From: Limnohabitans sp.
GTDB taxonomy: Bacteria; Pseudomonadota; Gammaproteobacteria; Burkholderiales; Burkholderiaceae_C
Direction of reading: 5' to 3'
DNA: 13,746 nucleotides
Assembly (NCBI GenBank): GCA_018883305.1
Contig: VEQI01000045.1
Coordinates: forward strand, 1 to 13,746
Shown: piece by piece, positions 1-7,581 of the stretch
Numbering within the stretch: the first letter of the stretch is position 1
How the letters are laid out: the number at the start of each line of letters is the position of its first letter
Made by a program: the position numbers and the translations under genes
Notes under the pieces: model-generated
Database searches by the model: none
Told to the model about the DNA's origin: nothing
What the model saw: only the letters and a program-made list of their open reading frames with translations

Positions 1-78
1 GGGCATGCAAGTTCAGGCGCGCCCCACCCGCTCACAGGCGGGGCTGTCGCTCAGTCCTGAATAAAGAAAGCGCGCAGA

Positions 79-1272
79 TCAGACCGCCAGACGCGAACCC
101 GGCATGGCCACGTCTTTCGGATGGATGACCACCCATTTGCCGTTTTGCAACTGCTTGATGCGATTGAGGTCGTCCCCGTAGTTGTTGGGACCGTCAAAGC
201 GCAGCTTGCCCACCACAGTGTCCACTTTGTTGGCTTTCAACCAGTCGGCAATTTTGCGATCTTCCAGGCTGTTGGCCCCCTTGATGCCCGCTTCCAGAAT
301 TTGCCAGCCCGTGACGGCATTGGCGGCCTGGAGCTCAAAGGCCGTGTCCGGCAAGCCCGCCTTGCCTGCGCGCTCGTTATAGATCTTGATGATCTCGCCC
401 ACACCTGGCTGGTTGGTGAACGGCGCGTGCTGCTCGAAGGTGGTGACTGTCAGCACATTGGCAGCCAGTGGCGACTGAGCCAGCGGACCGGGCGTGGGGT
501 ACAAATGGAACTGCAGCTTGGGCCGGTAATCGATCTTGTTCATGGCCTCCAGCAACTGAATGCTTTCGGGCCCAATGGAACCAATCCAGACCAGGTCGGC
601 GTTGGCCTCTTTCAGGCGTGCGGCAATCGGGCCGTACTCTTTGTTGCCGAATTCCCATTCCAGCCAGAGCTTCTCCTGCAGGCCGCGCTTTTTGAACACC
701 TCACGCGCACCATGCGACATGAACACCACCGAGGGAAACTTGCTGGTGACCATGGCCACGGTCTTGGGCGACTGACCACCCGCCGTCAGGCTGTCCATCA
801 AGGTGGTGGGCACCGTGGTGCCAGGGTCGCTGCCCATGACATAGCCGGAGAAGTGCATGTCGTACTTGGCCAGGGAGGGAATGCCAAACGAGTTGGTCAC
901 CAGCACCTTGCCGTTGCGTTGCGCCACACCCATGGCGGCCAGCGAGTTGGCGGTGGCATAAGGCCCCATCAGCAGATCAACTTTCTCGCCGGTGACGAGT
1001 TGCTCATACAGGGTACGCGCCAGATCCGGCTTGGATTGATCGTCCTTGACAATCCACTCGACCGGACGCCCCAGCCACCCCCCGCGCTTGTTGATTTGCT
1101 CGATGTAGATCTCGGCGGCAATCTTGTGCACCACGGCGGTGCCGGCCAGGGGGCCGGTCAGGGAGAGCGAGCTGCCCACGCGGATGGGGCGGTTTTGCGC
1201 ATGCAGGCCGGTCAGCGGCGAGGCCAGCATGGTGGCGGCGCCCAGCGCCTGCAAAAACGGTCTTCTTTGCAT
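79..1272 (-). CDS. LivK-like branched-chain amino acid/aromatic ABC transporter substrate-binding protein
   Basis: This is a 397-residue periplasmic binding protein of the Leu/Ile/Val (Peripla_BP_6) family. It should capture a small solute in the periplasm and hand it to an ABC permease. An N-terminal signal peptide is visible: arginines at 3-4, a hydrophobic stretch, and a likely cut after the LHA at residues 23-25. The mature part begins with the family pattern RVGSSLSLTGPLAG (about 31-44), followed by EIYIEQINKRGGWLGRP and a GPYATA motif near 103-108. Length fits the family (about 370-400). The ATG start at 1272 is preceded on the same strand by AGGGAG with 8 bases spacing. It is divergent from a CoA ligase-ring-cleavage pair, so an aromatic or carboxylic acid is a plausible ligand, but that is inference; family members also bind amino acids, amides and urea. 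No permease or ATPase gene is in view. Confidence 0.9.
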   Translation of the reverse strand: MQRRPFLQALGAATMLASPLTGLHAQNRPIRVGSSLSLTGPLAGTAVVHKIAAEIYIEQINKRGGWLGRPVEWIVKDDQSKPDLARTLYEQLVTGEKVDLLMGPYATANSLAAMGVAQRNGKVLVTNSFGIPSLAKYDMHFSGYVMGSDPGTTVPTTLMDSLTAGGQSPKTVAMVTSKFPSVVFMSHGAREVFKKRGLQEKLWLEWEFGNKEYGPIAARLKEANADLVWIGSIGPESIQLLEAMNKIDYRPKLQFHLYPTPGPLAQSPLAANVLTVTTFEQHAPFTNQPGVGEIIKIYNERAGKAGLPDTAFELQAANAVTGWQILEAGIKGANSLEDRKIADWLKANKVDTVVGKLRFDGPNNYGDDLNRIKQLQNGKWVVIHPKDVAMPGSRLAV

Positions 1273-1280
1273 GATTCAGT

Positions 1281-1286
1281 CTCCCT
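1281..1286 (-). promoter_or_regulatory. Ribosome binding site of the LivK-like gene
   Basis: On the minus strand this reads AGGGAG, 8 bases before the ATG at 1272. It supports that start over other in-frame options. Confidence 0.6.
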
Positions 1287-1313
1287 GATGATGAGTCAAT
1301 GCGCTGTGGGCGA

Positions 1314-1343
1314 ATTCTGACCGTACCATGGTGTACCGAGCAA
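1314..1343 (-). promoter_or_regulatory. Weak candidate promoter for the LivK-like gene
   Basis: On the minus strand TTGCTC (1338-1343) and CAGAAT (1314-1319) are separated by 18 bases. They match the sigma-70 -35 and -10 consensus at 3 of 6 and 4 of 6 positions. The spacer holds the palindrome described separately. The -10 lies about 40 bases before the start codon. The match is weak and found by eye only. Confidence 0.25.
1321..1338. promoter_or_regulatory. Palindromic operator candidate between the divergent LivK and CoA ligase genes
   Basis: The stretch contains the perfect 8-base palindrome ACCATGGT (1325-1332), flanked by GTAC at 1323-1326 and GTAC at 1333-1336. It sits in the short intergenic region between two divergent catabolic genes and inside the spacer of a weak candidate promoter. 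That is where a repressor or a shared regulator would bind. Inference only; no regulator gene is present nearby to pair it with. Confidence 0.3.
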
Positions 1344-1412
1344 GCGCGGATACCCTGACCTGTCATGCCCGTGACTCGCCATCCATGCCCTCGCCCACAG
1401 ACTATGCCCCCG

Positions 1413-3032
1413 ATGAATGCCACCACCGCTCTGATGACACCGCTGGACGTGTTGCGACGCTTCCCGGCCCACGATTTTTCCTTGGCCAATTTTTTTGCCA
1501 GCCGCTGCGCCGCCCAGGCCGATCGCTCGATGGTGGAGTACGAAGACCAGGTCATGACCTGGGGTGAATGCGCCAGCCGTGCCGACCACGCGGTGCAATG
1601 GCTGCAAGACCGAGGCGTGAAGACTGGCGACCGCATTGGCCTGATGGCCTATAACCACCCCGCCACCGTGGTGCTGATGCTGGCCTGCGCCCGACTGGGT
1701 GCCATCGTCGTGCCCTGCAACCCGGAGTTTGACGCCAAAGAAGCCCGCTATATTTTTGAGCATGCCGGCGTGTGCGGTGTCATTTGCTCGCCCGAGCCCA
1801 GTCAGCGTGTGGCCGAGGCGGTCTCTGGCATCACCCCGGCGCCCTGGCGGGTCATCATTGACCAGCCTTGGGACCTCGAGCCCTCGCTGATGGACCAATG
1901 GGCGCGCAGTGGCACCGACAGCACCACTTGCGTGGGTACCGCCGACAGCACCCTTTTGATCATTTACACCTCGGGCACCACGGGTTTTCCCAAGGGCGTG
2001 ATGCACAGCCAGCGCAGCTATTTGCTCACGGCGGAAGCCTTTGTGCAACGCATGTTCCTGCAGCCCGACGAGCGGGTGATGTGCGTGCTGCCGCTGTTTC
2101 ACATCAACGCCCTGATGTACTCACTGGGTGGCGCCATGGCCTGTGGCGGCACGCTGATCCTGATCCGGAAGTTTTCCGCCTCTGCCTTCTGGCAGCAAGT
2201 ATCCAACTACCGCGCCACCGAGGTGAACGTGATCATGTCGGCGGCGGCCATCTTGTCGCGTCGCCCGCCCGAGGAGTTTGTGCCGGGTCATCAGCTGCAC
2301 AAAATGTTTCTGGCCCCGCTCAATCGCGACTTGCTGGACACCTTCCAGAAGCGTTTTGGCGTGAGTACCCTCATCGAGTGTTACGGCATGACAGAAATTC
2401 CGGGCGTGCTGAGCAACCCATTCCAGGGGCCGCACAAACTGGGCAGCATGGGATGCATTTCCCCCCACCCGGACCCGGCCATCGAACGCCCGCAAGTGCG
2501 CATCATCAACGATGAAGGGCAGGAAGCCGCCGTCGGCGAGATTGGCGAGCTAACCGTGCGCACGCCCACGCTGATGCAGGGTTACTTCAACGATCCGTCG
2601 CAAACGGCGGCCAGTTTTGACAACGGCTGGTTCCTGACCGGCGACCTGTGCTGGCGCGACGCCGACGACTACCTTTTCTTCTTCACCCGCAAGAAAGACA
2701 TCATTCGCCGCCGGGGAGAAAACATCTCGGGCGCCGAGATCGACAACGTGATTGGCAGCCACCCTGACGTGCTGGAGTGTGCCGCCATCGGCGTGGCCTC
2801 TGAACTGGGTGAGGAGGAAATTCTGGTGGCCGTGGTGCCACGCGCCGGCGCCAGCCTCACGCCCCAACAAGTGCACGCCCACGCGCAAGCCCATCTGTCC
2901 ACCATCAAACAACCGCGTTATATTGCGATGGTTGAGCAATTGCCGCACACCGGATCGATGAAAATCGCCAAGTTCCGGCTCAAGCCCGGCAATGATTTAC
3001 GAGACAAGGCCACCGACTTTCATAACCACTGA
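1413..3032 (+). CDS. AMP-forming acyl-CoA synthetase/ligase, CaiC-like
   Basis: This ANL-superfamily enzyme should activate a carboxylic acid with ATP to an acyl-adenylate and transfer it to coenzyme A in the cytoplasm. Counted from the ATG at 1413 (539 residues), the AMP-binding signature YTSGTTGFPKG lies near 185-195, YGMTE at 324-328, the TGD hinge region near 409-411, and RRRGENISGAEID follows. The C-terminal catalytic lysine is K517, in the motif TGSMKIAKF, where the usual glycine just before the lysine is a methionine. Overall character resembles crotonobetaine/carnitine-CoA ligase (CaiC), but the substrate cannot be read from the sequence. The start is uncertain: in-frame ATGs lie at 1365, 1404, 1413 and 1434, none with a clear Shine-Dalgarno, and the residues before 1413 look non-conserved. 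The stop is 2 bases before the dioxygenase ATG, so the two are almost certainly co-transcribed. An aromatic acid is a reasonable guess. Confidence 0.9.
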   Translation: MNATTALMTPLDVLRRFPAHDFSLANFFASRCAAQADRSMVEYEDQVMTWGECASRADHAVQWLQDRGVKTGDRIGLMAYNHPATVVLMLACARLGAIVVPCNPEFDAKEARYIFEHAGVCGVICSPEPSQRVAEAVSGITPAPWRVIIDQPWDLEPSLMDQWARSGTDSTTCVGTADSTLLIIYTSGTTGFPKGVMHSQRSYLLTAEAFVQRMFLQPDERVMCVLPLFHINALMYSLGGAMACGGTLILIRKFSASAFWQQVSNYRATEVNVIMSAAAILSRRPPEEFVPGHQLHKMFLAPLNRDLLDTFQKRFGVSTLIECYGMTEIPGVLSNPFQGPHKLGSMGCISPHPDPAIERPQVRIINDEGQEAAVGEIGELTVRTPTLMQGYFNDPSQTAASFDNGWFLTGDLCWRDADDYLFFFTRKKDIIRRRGENISGAEIDNVIGSHPDVLECAAIGVASELGEEEILVAVVPRAGASLTPQQVHAHAQAHLSTIKQPRYIAMVEQLPHTGSMKIAKFRLKPGNDLRDKATDFHNH

Positions 3033-3034
3033 GG

Positions 3035-3946
3035 ATGACCACTGCGATGAACGCCCCCGACAAAAATGCGCACACGATTGAAAATCTGTACGACGCCACC
3101 GACCTGATCACCGACGAGGTGCTCAAGCGCTATGAAAACACGCCCGATCCGCGACTGCGCCAGATCATGCTGTCGCTGGTCAAGCACATTCACAGTTTTG
3201 CCAAGGAAGTGAAGCTGTCGGCCAATGAGTGGGCGTTTGCCATGCAGTTCCTGGAAGAGACCGGCAAGTGGTGCGGTCCTGGACGCAATGAGTTCATGAT
3301 TTTTTCGGACGCGCTGGGCCTGTCCATGCTGACCGTGACGCAAGACTATCCGCGTCCGGCCCATGCCACGGAGCCCACGCTGGTAGGCCCCTTCCTGCTG
3401 GAAGATGCCCCCGAGTTCCCGCTGGGTTCGGACATCAGTGCTGGAGCCGCCGGCACGCCCATGCATGCGCAAGGACGCATTCTGGACACCGAAGGCCAGC
3501 CCATCGCCAACGCCATCATCGACGTGTGGCACTCGGATGACCGTGGGCTGTACGACGTGCAAACGGATCTGGAGACCAACGGCCCCTGGGCCCGCGCCGT
3601 ACTGCACTCCGATGCGCAAGGTCGCTACCACTTCTGGTCCGTGCTGCCGGTGGATTACCCCATCCCGTCCGACGGCACCGCCCAGATCATGCTGCGCGCC
3701 ACCACCGGCCGCACCTGGCGTCCGGCTCACTTGCATTACCGCATTCGCGCCGAAGGTTTCCGTCCGCTGGTCACCCACATCTTTGACCGCAACAGCAAGA
3801 ACCTGGATGGTGACGCGGTGTTTGGCGTGCGCCCGTCCCTGATCGCCGACTTCGTTCGTCAAAAGCCCGGCACCGCGCCCGACGGCAAGGTCATGAAAGA
3901 CGACTTCTACACGCTGAACTACGACTTCGTGATGACGCGTCCTTAA
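3035..3946 (+). CDS. Intradiol ring-cleavage dioxygenase, hydroxyquinol 1,2-dioxygenase type
   Basis: This non-haem Fe(III) enzyme should open a catecholic ring between the two hydroxyls, using O2, in the cytoplasm. Residues about 20-115 form the helical N-terminal dioxygenase domain that mediates dimerisation in catechol and hydroxyquinol enzymes. The catalytic barrel follows. The four expected iron ligands are visible: Y173 (GLYDVQ), Y208 (VDYPIP), H232 and H234 (PAHLHY). Spacing agrees with the hydroxyquinol enzyme of Nocardioides simplex as I recall it. The YDVQ context is typical of hydroxyquinol 1,2-dioxygenases, whereas catechol 1,2-dioxygenases usually have YSHFD, so hydroxyquinol giving maleylacetate is favoured. 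Length (303) fits. The ATG at 3035 is 2 bases after the ligase stop; an ATG at 3047 has GAGG 12 bases upstream and could be the real start. The stop overlaps the stop of the convergent CNNM-type gene. Moderately sure of the subfamily. Confidence 0.9.
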   Translation: MTTAMNAPDKNAHTIENLYDATDLITDEVLKRYENTPDPRLRQIMLSLVKHIHSFAKEVKLSANEWAFAMQFLEETGKWCGPGRNEFMIFSDALGLSMLTVTQDYPRPAHATEPTLVGPFLLEDAPEFPLGSDISAGAAGTPMHAQGRILDTEGQPIANAIIDVWHSDDRGLYDVQTDLETNGPWARAVLHSDAQGRYHFWSVLPVDYPIPSDGTAQIMLRATTGRTWRPAHLHYRIRAEGFRPLVTHIFDRNSKNLDGDAVFGVRPSLIADFVRQKPGTAPDGKVMKDDFYTLNYDFVMTRP

Positions 3947-5271
3947 GTGATATCAGGCGCTGGCTGAGCCAGGGGCTTGGCCAGCACCTTGTCGATCCGG
4001 CGCCCGTCCAGATCGACCACTTCAAACTCCCACCCCTGAACCTGTACCCGCTCGCCCTCCAAGGGCACTCGCCCGCTGACGGACATGATCAGCCCGGCCA
4101 GCGTGTTGTAGAGCCCTCTCGCCTCACCCGGCAGCTCGTCCAGCCCCAGGCGGGTCTTGAGTTCCACCACGGGAATAGCTCCATCCAGCAACCAGCTGCC
4201 ATCGCCCCTGGCAGTGGCCCAGCTGTCTTGCGTCAGCGTGTGATCCGCCCATTCACCGGTGATGGCTTCCAACAAGTCTCGGGGCGTCATGAGCCCCTGC
4301 ACCACACCGTATTCATCCACCACCATCACCATGCGGCCCCGCTGCACGGGCTGACGCGAACGTGAGGCGGGCCGGCGAAACTGCTCCAGCAAATCCAGGC
4401 CACTGAGCGTTTCAGGCGCAAAGGCCACGGGCACGGCCAACGCTTCCAGCAATTGATCGTCCGACGCGCGCTGCGTGAGTTCGGCCAGGCTGACAATGCC
4501 CACCACGTCATCCAGTCCGCCCCGACACACCGGATACCAGGAATGCGCTGGTGTGTCACGCAGTTGTTCACGCGCCTGTTGCACCGTGTCACGCGCCGAC
4601 AGCCAGTCGATGTCGGAGCGCGGCACCATCAGTGACGTGAGTGGCCGGTCATCCAGGTGAAACACGTTCTTGACCATTTGGTGCTCTTGCTGCTCAATCA
4701 GCCCCGCGTGCACCCCTTCGCTCAGACTGGCGCTGATTTCCTCTTCCGTCACGGCGTGGCGATGTCGAGTGTCCATGCGCAACAATCGCAACACTGCCGC
4801 CGTGCTGGCTGACAGCAGCGCAATGAATGGACGCATCACCACGGCCAGTCCGCGCATCAGCGGTGCGGTCCGGCGAGCAATGGTCTCCGGAAACAACTGG
4901 CCAATCCGCTTGGGCACGAGCTCGCCAAAGATGATGGTGAGAAACGTGATGAGCGTGACCACGCTGGCCGTGGCTACCAGCGTGGCCCCCGCAGACGGCA
5001 TGCCCGCAGAGACCAGCCAACCAGACACGATCTCGCTGAAAGCGGCCTCGCCCACAATGCCATTGAGCACGCCAATCGAGGTGATGCCGATCTGGATGGT
5101 GGACAAGAACTGGGTGGGGCGCTCCAGCATTTGCAGGGCCACATCCGCACCATGCTCGCCTGCCTCCTGCAAGGCCAGCAGGCGCACCTTGCGGCTGGAC
5201 GACAAGGCCATTTCGGACATGGCGAACAGTCCGTTCAACAGGATCAGGACGATGATGAGAAGAATATCCAT
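3943..5271 (-). CDS. CNNM/CorC-HlyC family membrane protein with CBS domains (YtfL/PaeA-like)
   Basis: This is an inner-membrane protein with the order DUF21/CNNM transmembrane domain (about 1-185), a CBS pair (about 200-330) and a C-terminal CorC_HlyC domain (about 345-430). Family members act in magnesium or cobalt homeostasis; the closest match by eye is E. coli YtfL (PaeA), linked to polyamine export. Key stretches are the hydrophobic start with LILLNGLFAMSE, QIGITSIGVLNGIVGEAAFS, PKRIG, then MVPRSDIDWLS opening the CBS region and the CBS-like VVDEYGVVQGLMTPRD. The 'hemolysin' name often given to this family is historical. I place the start at 5271 (442 residues) because the first membrane helix begins there; an in-frame ATG at 5316 would add 15 residues without hydrophobic character and overlap apaH. 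No clear Shine-Dalgarno precedes it. The ion or solute handled cannot be decided from sequence. Confidence 0.88.
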   Translation of the reverse strand: MDILLIIVLILLNGLFAMSEMALSSSRKVRLLALQEAGEHGADVALQMLERPTQFLSTIQIGITSIGVLNGIVGEAAFSEIVSGWLVSAGMPSAGATLVATASVVTLITFLTIIFGELVPKRIGQLFPETIARRTAPLMRGLAVVMRPFIALLSASTAAVLRLLRMDTRHRHAVTEEEISASLSEGVHAGLIEQQEHQMVKNVFHLDDRPLTSLMVPRSDIDWLSARDTVQQAREQLRDTPAHSWYPVCRGGLDDVVGIVSLAELTQRASDDQLLEALAVPVAFAPETLSGLDLLEQFRRPASRSRQPVQRGRMVMVVDEYGVVQGLMTPRDLLEAITGEWADHTLTQDSWATARGDGSWLLDGAIPVVELKTRLGLDELPGEARGLYNTLAGLIMSVSGRVPLEGERVQVQGWEFEVVDLDGRRIDKVLAKPLAQPAPDIT

Positions 5272-5309
5272 GACAGGAAGATAAGGCTCGGATGCCGGAC
5301 AATGCCGAC

Positions 5310-6122
5310 ATGGCACTTTACTTGATCGGCGACGTCCAGGGTTGTCATGATGCCCTCACACGATTGCTGTATGCGCTGGACTTCTCGCCCAGCCGCGATA
5401 CCTTGTTCCTGCTGGGGGATCTGGTCAACCGTGGCCCGGACAACCTGGGCGTGCTGCGCCGGCTACAAGGTCTGGGCGCCAGTGCACGTTGCCTGCTGGG
5501 CAACCATGACCTGCATTTGCTGGCCTTGCACCGTGGGCTGGTCCCACTCAAGCGCGGAGACACGCTGCAGGATGTGCTGGAGTCGCCCGATCGTGACGCA
5601 CTCATGCATTGGTTGCAACAGCAGTCACTGGCCATTCAGCATGATGACTGCCTCATGGTTCACGCGGGGGTGCTCCCTTCCTGGACGGTCGAACAAACCT
5701 TGGCGCTGGCGGCCGAAATGGAGCAAGTGCTTCGTGGGCCGCAAGCCGAGGTGTTTTTCCAGCACATGTACGGCAACCTCCCCGATCAATGGCGGGACGA
5801 CTTGCAAGGACCTGAACGCTGGCGTGTAATCGTGAACGGTCTGACCCGTGTGCGCTTTTGCACCCCCGAAGGACGCATGGATTTCATGGCCAAGGAAGGT
5901 CTGGCCGATGCGCCACCCGGCTATCTGCCTTGGTTTGATGTTCCCACGCGCCGCACCCAAAATGTGCGCGTGGTGTTTGGGCATTGGTCCACCCTGGGTG
6001 GCATGACACGCCCGGATGTGAAGTGTCTGGACACGGGTTGCGTGTGGGGCGGCCACCTCACGGCCTGGGAATGGGAGCGGCACGGCGCGGGGCGAACCGT
6101 GCAGGTTGCTGCACACGCCTGA
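5310..6122 (+). CDS. apaH: Symmetrical bis(5'-nucleosyl)-tetraphosphatase (Ap4A hydrolase)
   Basis: ApaH hydrolyses diadenosine tetraphosphate to two ADP and limits Ap4A, a stress-associated dinucleotide; ApaH also removes Np4 caps from RNA. It is a PPP-family metallophosphatase in the cytoplasm. From the ATG at 5310 (270 residues) the metal-site motifs are GDVQGC (7-12), GDLVNRGPD (36-44), GNHDLHL (64-70), HAG (near 115), and FGHWS and LDTGCVWGG toward the C-terminus. E. coli ApaH has GDVHGC; Q in place of H is, from memory, also seen in other proteobacterial ApaH proteins. Homologues start at the residue encoded at 5310, but the in-frame ATG at 5292 has a better ribosome site (AAGG at 5283-5286, 5 bases away) and would add six residues. 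The gene is not next to apaG or rsmA as in enterobacteria. It is head to head with the CNNM-type gene. Confidence 0.95.
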   Translation: MALYLIGDVQGCHDALTRLLYALDFSPSRDTLFLLGDLVNRGPDNLGVLRRLQGLGASARCLLGNHDLHLLALHRGLVPLKRGDTLQDVLESPDRDALMHWLQQQSLAIQHDDCLMVHAGVLPSWTVEQTLALAAEMEQVLRGPQAEVFFQHMYGNLPDQWRDDLQGPERWRVIVNGLTRVRFCTPEGRMDFMAKEGLADAPPGYLPWFDVPTRRTQNVRVVFGHWSTLGGMTRPDVKCLDTGCVWGGHLTAWEWERHGAGRTVQVAAHA

Positions 6123-6148
6123 GCGGCCACTGGCATGCCAAGCCGCTC
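6121..6148. terminator. Inverted repeat between convergent apaH and the RhlE-type helicase gene, possible bidirectional terminator
   Basis: GAGCGGC (6121-6127) and GCCGCTC (6142-6148) form a perfect 7-base stem around a 14-base loop. The loop itself contains the palindrome TGGCATGCCA (6131-6140). The hairpin begins inside the apaH stop codon and lies between two convergent genes. There is no T-run on either strand, so a classical intrinsic terminator is not supported. It could still slow polymerase or protect the 3' ends. Confidence 0.4.
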
Positions 6149-6156
6149 GGAACGCG

Positions 6157-7581
6157 TCAGGCCGGCTCGCCGGACTTGAACAGAGCGGCCACTTTGCGCT
6201 TGGTCTTGATGTTGGTCGACAAACTGCGCGAGGGCTTGTTGCTGGTGGACTCCCAGGCAGGCGCCGGCGCACCCTCGGCCGGAGCCGAAGCTTCGTAAGG
6301 TTTGTCAAAGAAGGGATCGACTGGCGCAGCCGTGCGACCACGTCCGCCGCTGCGTGAAGCGGAAGACAGTTCAGTCACATCACGCGGATCATCCTCACCC
6401 CAGGCACGCCGCCCGGAATTGAAACGCCCACGTGGGCGCTCCTCCTCGAACTCCACGGCTTCCAGTTCGATTTTTTTCTTGATGAGCTTTTCAATGTCTG
6501 ACACCAGGCGTTGATCGCTGCCCGAGACAAAGGTGATCGCCAGTCCCGAAGCGCCTGCACGACCGGTGCGGCCAATGCGGTGCACGTAATCCTCGGCATT
6601 GAAAGGCACATCGAAATTGAACACCGCCGGCACGTCCTTGATGTCCAGACCGCGCGCGGCCACATCGGTACACACCAGCAGTTCCACCTCGCCGCGCTTG
6701 AATGCGTCCAAGGCTTTCAAGCGCTCATCCTGGCTTTTATCACCGTGCAGGGCGGCAGTCTTGAGGCCGTCTCGCTCCAGTGAGCGGGCCAGACGCGCGC
6801 AGCCCAGCTTGCTGTTGACAAACACAAACGCCTGCTTGATGCTGTTGCGGGTCACCAACTGGCGCAGGGCACGACGCTTGTCGTCATCGCCCACGCTGTA
6901 AAAATGCTGCGACACCGTGGAGGCGGTTTCATTGGGACGCGCCACCTCGATGGTGACCGGGTTTTGCAAATAGCTGGAGGCCAGTCGCTTGATCTCGGGT
7001 GAGAACGTGGCGGAGAACAGCAGCGTGGTGCGCTGTTTGGGCAAATAACTCAGGATGCGCTGCAGGTCCGGCAGAAAGCCAATATCGAGCATGCGGTCGG
7101 CTTCATCGAGCACCACGTATTCCACCTGGTTGAGCACCGCGGTCTTGGCTTCGATGTGGTCCAGCAAACGGCCCGGCGTAGCCACCAGCACCTCCACCCC
7201 TTTTTTGAGCTCCAGTGTCTGGGGCTTCATGTCCATGCCGCCAAACACCACGGTGCTGCGCAACTGCGTGTACTTGGCGTAGAGCTTGATTTGCTGAGCC
7301 ACCTGGTCGGCCAGTTCACGGGTGGGCAGCAACACCAGCGCACGCACGGGGTGGCGCGCCGGTGAAGTGGAACTGTTTTCGTGACGCAGCATGCGCTGCA
7401 GCAGCGGCAGCGAGAAAGCGGCAGTTTTACCGGTGCCGGTCTGCGCCGCACCCATCACGTCCTGGCCGGCAAGCACCACCGGAATGGCCTGGGCCTGAAT
7501 GGGGGTCATGGACTCGTAGCCCATTTCGGCCACGGCACGTGCCAGCGTGGGCGCCAGCTGCAAATTGGAAAAAGAACTCAT
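6157..7581 (-). CDS. rhlE: DEAD-box ATP-dependent RNA helicase, RhlE type
   Basis: This is a cytoplasmic RNA helicase that unwinds short duplexes, probably in ribosome assembly or mRNA decay. All core motifs are in place, counted from the ATG at 7581 (474 residues): Q motif ending at Q29, AQTGTGKT 46-53, PTRELA 86-91, GG 114-115, TPGR 135-138, DEAD 159-162, SAT 190-192, FVNS 254-257, ARGLDI 309-314 and HRIGRTGR 334-341. After the RecA-like core comes a tail of about 95 residues, low in complexity, with RG-rich and Ala/Pro-rich parts and a basic end (KTKRKVAALFKSG), typical of RNA-binding tails in this group. The tail varies and does not define a subfamily; RhlE is the best guess from the core. 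The reading frame could open 33 bases earlier at a TTG (7614), but the ATG beginning MSSFSNLQL matches family N-termini. It is convergent with apaH. Confidence 0.93.
   Translation of the reverse strand: MSSFSNLQLAPTLARAVAEMGYESMTPIQAQAIPVVLAGQDVMGAAQTGTGKTAAFSLPLLQRMLRHENSSTSPARHPVRALVLLPTRELADQVAQQIKLYAKYTQLRSTVVFGGMDMKPQTLELKKGVEVLVATPGRLLDHIEAKTAVLNQVEYVVLDEADRMLDIGFLPDLQRILSYLPKQRTTLLFSATFSPEIKRLASSYLQNPVTIEVARPNETASTVSQHFYSVGDDDKRRALRQLVTRNSIKQAFVFVNSKLGCARLARSLERDGLKTAALHGDKSQDERLKALDAFKRGEVELLVCTDVAARGLDIKDVPAVFNFDVPFNAEDYVHRIGRTGRAGASGLAITFVSGSDQRLVSDIEKLIKKKIELEAVEFEEERPRGRFNSGRRAWGEDDPRDVTELSSASRSGGRGRTAAPVDPFFDKPYEASAPAEGAPAPAWESTSNKPSRSLSTNIKTKRKVAALFKSGEPA

Noticed and set aside
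21..44. GC-rich hairpin (GCCCC/GGGGC) downstream of the LivK-like gene
   Set aside because: The stem is 5 bases with a mismatch beyond it, and no T-run follows on either strand; bases 1-78 show nothing else.
1294..1299. TTGACT on the minus strand as a -35 box for the LivK-like gene
   Set aside because: The matching -10 would fall on the start codon, leaving no room for a leader.
121..1320. Long open frame (399 codons) on the plus strand opposite the LivK-like gene
   Set aside because: It is fully antisense to a clear family member, its product shows no recognisable domain, and long antisense frames are expected in GC-rich coding DNA.
1296..2102. 268-codon minus-strand frame opposite the CoA ligase
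   Set aside because: Antisense shadow without recognisable domains; the plus strand carries the AMP-binding signature.
3020..3862. 280-codon minus-strand frame opposite the dioxygenase
   Set aside because: Antisense shadow of a gene with all iron ligands in place.
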